Shown here: one piece after another, positions 59,293-64,000 of the stretch
How positions within the stretch are numbered: the stretch's first letter is position 1
Layout of the letters: each line of letters starts with the position of its first letter
From: an uncultured Dehalococcoidia bacterium
Lineage (GTDB): Bacteria > Chloroflexota > Dehalococcoidia > Lucifugimonadales > UBA3495
Assembly (NCBI GenBank): GCA_958296225.1
Contig: OY282456.1
Location: 558,001-622,000 of the forward strand
Length of the DNA stretch: 64,000 nucleotides
Reading direction: 5' to 3'
Notes under the pieces: model-generated
What the model was told of the DNA's origin: nothing
Seen by the model: only the letters and a program-made list of their open reading frames with translations
Databases searched by the model: none
Made by a program: the position numbers and the translations under genes

Positions 59293-59727
59293 ATGAGCGA
59301 GAACATTTACCATCGGCGGCGGCGGATGTACACCGACCCGGCGGACATTGGGAACAACAAAATGGCTCCGGCGCGGCAGGTTGACTTGGGCGCAGTAGGC
59401 GATTTCCCGACGCTGCCCGCGCGGGTGCGCCTGGAAAACGGCGAAGAGCACTGGCTGGCCAAGGCCCGGGACGGGCAATATCGTCTGCTGTCGATGGTCT
59501 GTCCCCACGCTTGGGGCCGGGTGGTGAAATGGGAGAAGAGCTTTCTGTGTCCCGACCACGGCTGGCGGTTTGAAGAAGGCCAGGGCATTTGTGTCAACGG
59601 GCCGCGGGCGCAGCTGTTTTATCATACCGTGAAGGTGGAGAAGGGGCGGTTGGTGGCCCACATTCCGGCGGACAACGACCCGGCGGTGACCCACGCGCCC
59701 CCGCCGGCGTGGGCGATACCCAAGTAG
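59293..59727 (+). CDS. Rieske [2Fe-2S] domain protein
   Basis: A 144-residue single-domain Rieske protein. Cluster ligands are CPH in LLSMVCPHAWGRVVKWEKSF and CPDH in FLCPDHGWRFEEGQGICVNG, i.e. C-x-H ... C-x2-H. The domain fits residues 30-125, with PRAQLFYHTVKVEKGRLVAH forming the last strands. The first motif has AWG rather than the common xxG, a small deviation. No oxygenase catalytic domain is attached, so it is a ferredoxin-like electron carrier or a component of an oxygenase. GACAGGAGCA precedes the ATG. Confidence 0.9.
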   Translation: MSENIYHRRRRMYTDPADIGNNKMAPARQVDLGAVGDFPTLPARVRLENGEEHWLAKARDGQYRLLSMVCPHAWGRVVKWEKSFLCPDHGWRFEEGQGICVNGPRAQLFYHTVKVEKGRLVAHIPADNDPAVTHAPPPAWAIPK

Positions 59728-59734
59728 CAACCGG

Positions 59735-59755
59735 GGCCTTGGCTTTGCCAAGGCC
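59735..59755 (+). terminator. Terminator hairpin after the Rieske gene
   Basis: GGCCTTGGC, TTT and GCCAAGGCC form a 9-bp perfect stem immediately after the stop codon. Confidence 0.6.
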
Positions 59756-59781
59756 GGGAGTTCCCTCATGCCTGCCCACTT

Positions 59782-60835
59782 GGTAGCGCTCCGTTTTAGG
59801 TGGTTTGGTTGCAGGATGGCTGCAAATACCGGCTCCGAAGTCGGAGGGAGGGGCGTTGCCACGGGACTGCTTTACGATTGGGAAACCCGGCTGGAGCAGC
59901 AGATACCCGTCCAGCTGCAGCAGTCGTTGCCGCAGGTTTTGGATGACTGCCAGCCCCTCTGCCCGGACTGCGGCCTTGCGATGCACCGGCGTCATCGCTA
60001 TGCCTGCACTATCACCACCCGCTATGGGGCGATACGGTTGTAGATGCCGGTGTTTCGCGGCGGCGAGTGCGGCCGGATGGCCAGCGGCGCCGACCTGCTG
60101 GGCGCGGCAGAGCGCCGTCAAAGGTGCTCAAAAAACCCGCGCCATAGCCATCAAACCGGCGGTGCCGGGATTGAGCTACGTCCAGAGCGGCCAGTGGTTC
60201 GGGTTCGTCAAAAGCACCCGGTGCCGCTGGCTGGGACAGGAGCCGGTAATGTGGCCGGAGTTGCGGGGGCGGGTGTTGGAGCGGGACGGGTTGTGGACCA
60301 GAACGCGGGCCGGAGCCACGGAATTGAAGGTAATCCGAGATGAAAACGGCGTGGCTCTGGGGGCGTTTGGGAATTGGGCAGGGGTGATTGACCAAGCCTG
60401 GCGGCAGGGAGTGGTTCAGCCGGCGCACCTGATGAGCGACGGCGATGCGGCCATTGCCGCGGGCATCCGGATGGTCTATAGGCCGGCAAGCGCCCCACCG
60501 GCTCTGCCATTTTCACCTGCTGCGGGAGTACCGGCGGAACATTGGGGAGAAGGGTTGGCATCATCTATCCTGGCGGAGGCCCGGGGCCGGGCGGCGCGGG
60601 TGGCCGTGTTGACCGGAGGCCAGGGGACGTACTGGTGTCGGAAAGCTCTGCGGGAAGGGCTGCGCCATTTGGCCACGGGGCACGCGCGTTTCAAGATGAC
60701 CTCCCGTTAGGGACGGCACAACCGGGAGTTGCGGCGGCGGGAAAAGATGGGCACCGTATGGACACCGCACAACCTGCTGGTATTGCTCCAAAAACGGGGC
60801 CTGCTCAACCCAACTACCTGAAACGGAACGCTACC
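59782..60835 (+). mobile_element. Degenerate insertion sequence, 1054 bp, with 30-bp terminal inverted repeats
   Basis: The left end starts GGTAGCGCTCCGTTTTAGGT (59782-59811) and the right end finishes ACCTGAAACGGAACGCTACC (60806-60835); the two 30-bp ends match at 26 positions as inverted repeats. Between them is a decayed transposase on the plus strand. No target-site duplication was seen. The element separates the Rieske and DUF1800 genes. Confidence 0.8.
59816..60814 (+). pseudogene. Transposase remnant with nonsense and frameshift mutations
   Basis: Part 1 (from 59816) reads LYDWETRLEQQIPVQLQQSL, PLCPDCGLAMHRRHRYACTI and TTRYGAIRL, then TAG at 60042 where a Gln is expected, continuing in frame as MPVFRGGECGRMASGADLLG (a zinc-ribbon Cys has become Gly). 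Part 2 reads ELKVIRDENGVALGAFGNWA, GVIDQAWRQGVVQPAHLMSD and GDAAIAAGIRMVY (a DDE-type SDGD), then a frameshift near 60478 into GRQAPHRLCHFHLLREYRRN. The last part is LRRREKMGTVWTPHNLLVLL with QKRGLLNPTT ending near 60821. At least three lesions make it non-functional. The family is not certain. Confidence 0.75.
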
Positions 60836-61002
60836 CAGGCCGCCCGGTTTCCTTGACACCTTTGCCCGCCGGCGAGTACCATGCGGCCATCTGTCCGGCG
60901 CAGCCGCACGGTCACGCGCATTGGTTGCGGCCTTGCGGTATTCGCCTCAAATCGTACCGTTTCGTATGGAAACCGTCAGATTACCCGCAGGAGGTACCCG
61001 TT

Positions 61003-62409
61003 ATGCCCACCAACCAGGAAATTGCCCAGATGGCGCACCTGATGCGTCGGGCCGGCTTTGGCGCCACTTACGCCGAGCTGGAACAGCGCGCCGCTCAAGG
61101 CTACGAGGCCACGGTTGAAGACCTGCTTAACCCCACGGCCCAACCCGACCTGGAAATGGACATCCTGGAGCGCCACTTCGTCGATTGGAAAGAGATGAAC
61201 GCGCTGGAAGTCAACCAGGCTTACCTGACCTACCGCATGATTAACACCAGGCGGCCCTTGCAGGAGAAGGTTGCCCTGTTCTGGCACGGCATCCTCTGTA
61301 CCGGCAACTCCAAGTGCGAGCATGGCCGCCAGATTCAGCTGCAGCTGGATATGTTCCGCGAGATGGGTATGGGCAACTTTGACGCCCTGCTCAAGGGCCT
61401 GTCCCGCGACCCGGCCATGGTGTTTTACCTGGACAACTGCATGAGCCACAAGGGTTCCATCAACGAGAACTGGGGCCGGGAGCTGCTGGAACTGTTCTCC
61501 CTGGGCGTTGGCATGGACGGCCAGGCCAACTACTCCGAGGATGACGTCAAAGAAGCCGCCCGCGCCTTCACCGGCTGGACGATTACCAACGCCGTGCCGC
61601 GCTACCCCTACGGGCGCTACGAAGCCAACTTCATCTACAACCCCTACGACCACGACGAAGAGGACAAGACCTTCCTCGGCGAGACCGGCAACTTCAACGG
61701 CGACGACATCGTGGACATCATCGCCCGCCAGCCGTCCGCCGCCCGCTTTGTCTCCCGCCACCTGTACAATTTCTTTGTGGCCGACGAAGTGCAGGTGCCG
61801 GCCTGGCAGAACACCCCGCCGCGGGACCCGGAGGCCATCGCCCTGCTGGAGCAGGCTTACTTTGACTCCGGCTACAACCTGACCGCGATGCTGCGCGTGC
61901 TGTTCAACTCCGACTTCTTTAAGAACGCCCGCTTTGAGAAGGTGAAGAGTCCCACCGAGGTGGTCATCGGCACGATGCGGCTGGTGCAGGACTTCACGTC
62001 GCCCAAGCTGGGCCTGCAGCCCCTGGCCAACACCATCCGCTATATGGGCCAGGACCTGATGAACCCGCCCACGGTGGAAGGCTGGCACACCGGCGCCGAG
62101 TGGATTGACTCCGGCACCCTGGTGGAGCGCATCAACTTTGCCGCCGACCAGGTGGGCAACACCAGCCTGCCCGGCGTCCGCGACATCGTGTCCCGCCTGG
62201 GCAGCGAGGAAGTCGCCGGCGCCGAGGGCATCGTTGACCGCTGCCTGGAGATGGTGGGCGCCTACGAGCTGGCCCCGGAGACCCGCGACCAGCTGGTCGC
62301 CTACGCCAGCAACGCCGGCTCCGCAGTCCCCGGTTCGCCCGAATACTCTGAGGCCATCGCCCAGACCCTGCAGCTTATCGTGAGCACGCAGGAGTACCAG
62401 TTCGCATAA
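61003..62409 (+). CDS. DUF1800 domain protein
   Basis: A 468-residue protein, start MPTNQEIAQMAHLMRRAGFG behind AGGAGG at 60989-60994. DUF1800 hallmarks: AHLMRRAGFGATYAELEQRA, RPLQEKVALFWHGILCTGNS, SINENWGRELLELFSLGVGM, NYSEDDVKEAARAFTGWTI, HDEEDKTFLGETGNFNGDDI and the C-terminal LFNSDFFKNARFEKVKSPTE with PPTVEGWHTGAEWIDSGTL. DUF1800 proteins nearly always pair with DUF1501, as here (63168). No signal peptide is present. Function unknown. Confidence 0.93.
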   Translation: MPTNQEIAQMAHLMRRAGFGATYAELEQRAAQGYEATVEDLLNPTAQPDLEMDILERHFVDWKEMNALEVNQAYLTYRMINTRRPLQEKVALFWHGILCTGNSKCEHGRQIQLQLDMFREMGMGNFDALLKGLSRDPAMVFYLDNCMSHKGSINENWGRELLELFSLGVGMDGQANYSEDDVKEAARAFTGWTITNAVPRYPYGRYEANFIYNPYDHDEEDKTFLGETGNFNGDDIVDIIARQPSAARFVSRHLYNFFVADEVQVPAWQNTPPRDPEAIALLEQAYFDSGYNLTAMLRVLFNSDFFKNARFEKVKSPTEVVIGTMRLVQDFTSPKLGLQPLANTIRYMGQDLMNPPTVEGWHTGAEWIDSGTLVERINFAADQVGNTSLPGVRDIVSRLGSEEVAGAEGIVDRCLEMVGAYELAPETRDQLVAYASNAGSAVPGSPEYSEAIAQTLQLIVSTQEYQFA

Positions 62410-62418
62410 GCGACTGCC

Positions 62419-62448
62419 GGTTGCCGGCGGTGTCCACCGCCGGCAACC
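62419..62448 (+). terminator. Terminator hairpin after DUF1800
   Basis: GGTTGCCGGCGG (62419-62430) and CCGCCGGCAACC (62437-62448) form a 12-bp perfect stem around TGTCCA, 10 nt after the DUF1800 stop. It could limit readthrough into the small genes and DUF1501. Confidence 0.7.
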
Positions 62449-62489
62449 ATCCCTGATGCCTAAGAGACATCGCTATTGAGGATGAGCCA

Positions 62490-62879
62490 GTGCAAGGCCG
62501 TCGCATCGGGATACCTAACATCCCAGCCAGAGCAGTGCCGTGGTATCTCGCCGCTTTCACCACCATCACCATCTATCTGACCGTGACCAACACGCTCTTC
62601 GTAGTGGCTAGTGAAAAGGTTGTTGGATGGCAGGCGATTCAGTACGTCGCCACCGGCGAACTGCTGAAAGCAGGCGGCGTAGCCCTCATCACATCGCCCA
62701 TCATAGTGGAGGTAGGCAGAATGGTTCTAGCAGAAATTTGGACGGAACGACGGCTGCGCAGAGCCCGTGCGGAAGTCCATCGTCTCTGGGACGAATGGCT
62801 GCAACGTCGTATGGAAGCCGAGGCCAGGGGAGAGCCGTTTGACGAACCTCCACCATCCCAGGCAGATGGACGCCGATAA
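62490..62879 (+). CDS. Small membrane protein with basic C-terminal cytoplasmic tail
   Basis: A 129-residue protein starting at GTG 62490. Two hydrophobic segments (AVPWYLAAFTTITIYLTVTN and LLKAGGVALITSPIIVEVG) precede an Arg/Glu-rich tail (WTERRLRRARAEVHRLWDEW, LQRRMEAEARGEPFDEPPPS). No family is recognised. The tail is copied in the next gene. GC content is a little lower than in the flanking DUF genes, and it may be an insertion between DUF1800 and DUF1501. Confidence 0.65.
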   Translation: MQGRRIGIPNIPARAVPWYLAAFTTITIYLTVTNTLFVVASEKVVGWQAIQYVATGELLKAGGVALITSPIIVEVGRMVLAEIWTERRLRRARAEVHRLWDEWLQRRMEAEARGEPFDEPPPSQADGRR

Positions 62880-63102
62880 CCGGACGCTTGACGTTGAACG
62901 CATTCAACGAAACCACACATCGCCCATCATAGTGAAGGTAGGCAGAATGGTTCTTGCCGAAATCTGGACTGAGTGGCGGCTTCGCAAAGCCGGAGAAAGA
63001 GTTCACCGGCGTTGGGAAGAATGGAACCAACGCCGGTCGGAAGCCGAGGCCAAAGGCGAACCCTTCACTGAACCGCCGCCGCGTCTGAACAACCGAAAAT
63101 AA
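62866..63102 (+). CDS. Truncated tandem copy of the small membrane protein tail
   Basis: A 78-residue frame, MDADNRTLDVERIQRNHTSP, repeats the C-terminal part of the preceding protein: IIVKVGRMVLAEIWTEWRLR, KAGERVHRRWEEWNQRRSEA and EAKGEPFTEPPPRLNNRK. The membrane segments are absent. The ATG at 62866 overlaps the preceding gene by 14 nt; no good ribosome-binding site was seen. It may be a coupled gene or a non-functional partial duplication. Confidence 0.5.
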   Translation: MDADNRTLDVERIQRNHTSPIIVKVGRMVLAEIWTEWRLRKAGERVHRRWEEWNQRRSEAEAKGEPFTEPPPRLNNRK

Positions 63103-63167
63103 TTCGACGCCGGCACAAGCCCGAAACTGCCCCGCCCGCAGCCCACTGAACCACAAGGAGAAACAAA

Positions 63168-64000
63168 ATGACCGCTACCAAGAAAGACCCGGTGCTGGTG
63201 GTGCTCCAGCTGTCCGGCGGCAACGACGCTCTGAATACGTTGGTGCCCCACGGCGATCCCCTGTACTATGACAACCGCCCGTCGGTGCGCGTTCCCGAAG
63301 GCCAGGCGCTGGACCTGGACGGCTACGCCGGCCTCAACCCCAATATGGCCCCCCTGAAGCGGCTGTATGACGAAGGCAAAGTCGCCGTCATCCAGGGCGT
63401 GGGCTATCCCAACCCCAACCGCAGCCACTTCCGCAGCATGGACATCTGGCACACCTGCGAACCTGACAAGCAGGGCACCGAGGGTTGGCTGGGCCGCGCC
63501 ATCCGCGAAATCGACCCCAACAAGGAAAACGTGCTCACCGGCGTGAACTTTGGCCGCGGCCTCCCCCGCGCCCTGGCCGCCCCCGGCGTGCCCGTCGCGT
63601 CCGTGGGCAACCTGGCTACCTACGGCGTGCTCACCGGCATTGAGGCCGACGACCAGCGCACCGAGGCCCTGGACATTTTCTCCAAGATGTACTCGCCGAC
63701 CATTGGCCGCAGCTCGGTGGTGGACTACCTGTCCCAGACCGGCATGGACGCCCTGAAAGGCGCCGACATCCTGAGCGCCGCTCCCGAAATGTACAGCTCC
63801 AGCGTGGAGTACGGCGACGACGTGGTGGCGCAGTATATGAAGAACATCGCCCAGGTGCACCTGGCCGGGTTCGGCACCCGCATCCTGTACACCACCGCGC
63901 CCTACAACAGCTTTGACACCCACGCCGGCGAGTTGGCTGCCCACGCCAAGCTGTGGGCGAACACCTCCAACGCCATCGCCGACTTTATGGACGACCTGCG
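63168..64000 (+). CDS. DUF1501 domain protein (3' end outside window)
   Basis: The ATG at 63168 follows AAGGAG at 63155-63160, and the frame stays open to the window end (277 codons). It starts MTATKKDPVLVVLQLSGGND with the DUF1501 hallmark LVVLQLSGGNDALNTLVPHG, then LNPNMAPLKRLYDEGKVAVI, QGVGYPNPNRSHFRSMDIWH and GFGTRILYTTAPYNSFDTHA, resembling the alkaline-phosphatase/sulfatase-like fold of the family (H in RSHFRS, FDTHA). No Tat signal is seen, unlike many relatives. It is the usual partner of DUF1800. Confidence 0.93.
   Translation, partial: MTATKKDPVLVVLQLSGGNDALNTLVPHGDPLYYDNRPSVRVPEGQALDLDGYAGLNPNMAPLKRLYDEGKVAVIQGVGYPNPNRSHFRSMDIWHTCEPDKQGTEGWLGRAIREIDPNKENVLTGVNFGRGLPRALAAPGVPVASVGNLATYGVLTGIEADDQRTEALDIFSKMYSPTIGRSSVVDYLSQTGMDALKGADILSAAPEMYSSSVEYGDDVVAQYMKNIAQVHLAGFGTRILYTTAPYNSFDTHAGELAAHAKLWANTSNAIADFMDDL

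Noticed and set aside
1..64000. tRNA, rRNA or riboswitch
   Set aside because: No cloverleaf, rRNA core motif or known riboswitch consensus was recognised by eye; a covariance-model search was not possible.

Overview
The window is high-GC, densely coded bacterial DNA. The mix of gene families suggests a Chloroflexota (Dehalococcoidia/SAR202-like) genome: clusters of family-5 ABC solute-binding lipoproteins with Thr/Pro/Ala-rich linkers, many Uma2-type putative nucleases, a DUF1800/DUF1501 pair, a DUF3179 lipoprotein, GT4, OFA-type MFS and SMP-30 genes, and TTG/GTG starts behind strong AGGAGG sites. This is inference from content; no rRNA or tRNA gene was recognised.

Layout. 1-7.6 kb (minus strand): a membrane-anchored PQQ-type beta-propeller protein cut by the window edge, a hydantoinase-like amidohydrolase, two tandem Uma2 genes with coiled-coil tails, a fibronectin-III/OpuAC binding-protein fusion and a GMC oxidoreductase. 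7.6-10 kb: a secreted matrixin-like protease and a lipoprotein lie between two direct copies of a ~235-bp promoter/leader; the first copy carries only a decayed solute-binding-protein start. 10-24.1 kb: four paralogous peptide/nickel-type solute-binding lipoproteins and two DppBC permease pairs, without ATPases. All four binding-protein genes and the decayed copy have a TTGACA-N17-TA(A/C/G)CAT promoter. Small coiled-coil genes with 11-residue repeats are interspersed on the minus strand. 24-26.6 kb: a 600-bp tandem duplication of such a coiled-coil gene, then a DUF3179 lipoprotein whose frame is crossed by one TGA exactly at the first Cys of the family's CPLC motif, making it a candidate selenoprotein. 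26.6-31 kb: a Leu/Glu-type dehydrogenase, cyclophilin, Uma2 and an MFS transporter, then a gene-poor 0.9 kb.

31.5-41.2 kb is mostly core: rpsF-ssb-rpsR with very long low-complexity extensions on both ribosomal proteins, a membrane-anchored SurA/parvulin-like protein, hom-thrC-folE, a FemAB/BioF2-like acyltransferase, a GT4 glycosyltransferase and a DUF502 membrane protein whose start lies in a 17-bp triple repeat. 41.2-50.8 kb: an SMP-30-like beta-propeller, a 944-aa N6-adenine methylase with a nuclease-like N-terminus behind a 49-aa CopG-type antitoxin, a BNR-repeat protein, another hendecad coiled-coil protein, a zinc-ribbon DUF4234 protein, an FAH-family hydrolase and a PH-like membrane protein. 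50.9-58 kb: a 58-aa membrane protein, queA, folD, and a seven-gene tandem array of Uma2 paralogues whose ends are nearly identical but whose central blocks differ. 58-64 kb: a BtuF-like protein, a small unknown protein, a Rieske protein, a dead IS element with 30-bp terminal inverted repeats, DUF1800, two related small genes, and the start of DUF1501.

The strongest leads are the in-frame TGA in the DUF3179 gene, the mosaic Uma2 array, and the shared promoters and leader duplication of the binding-protein family.
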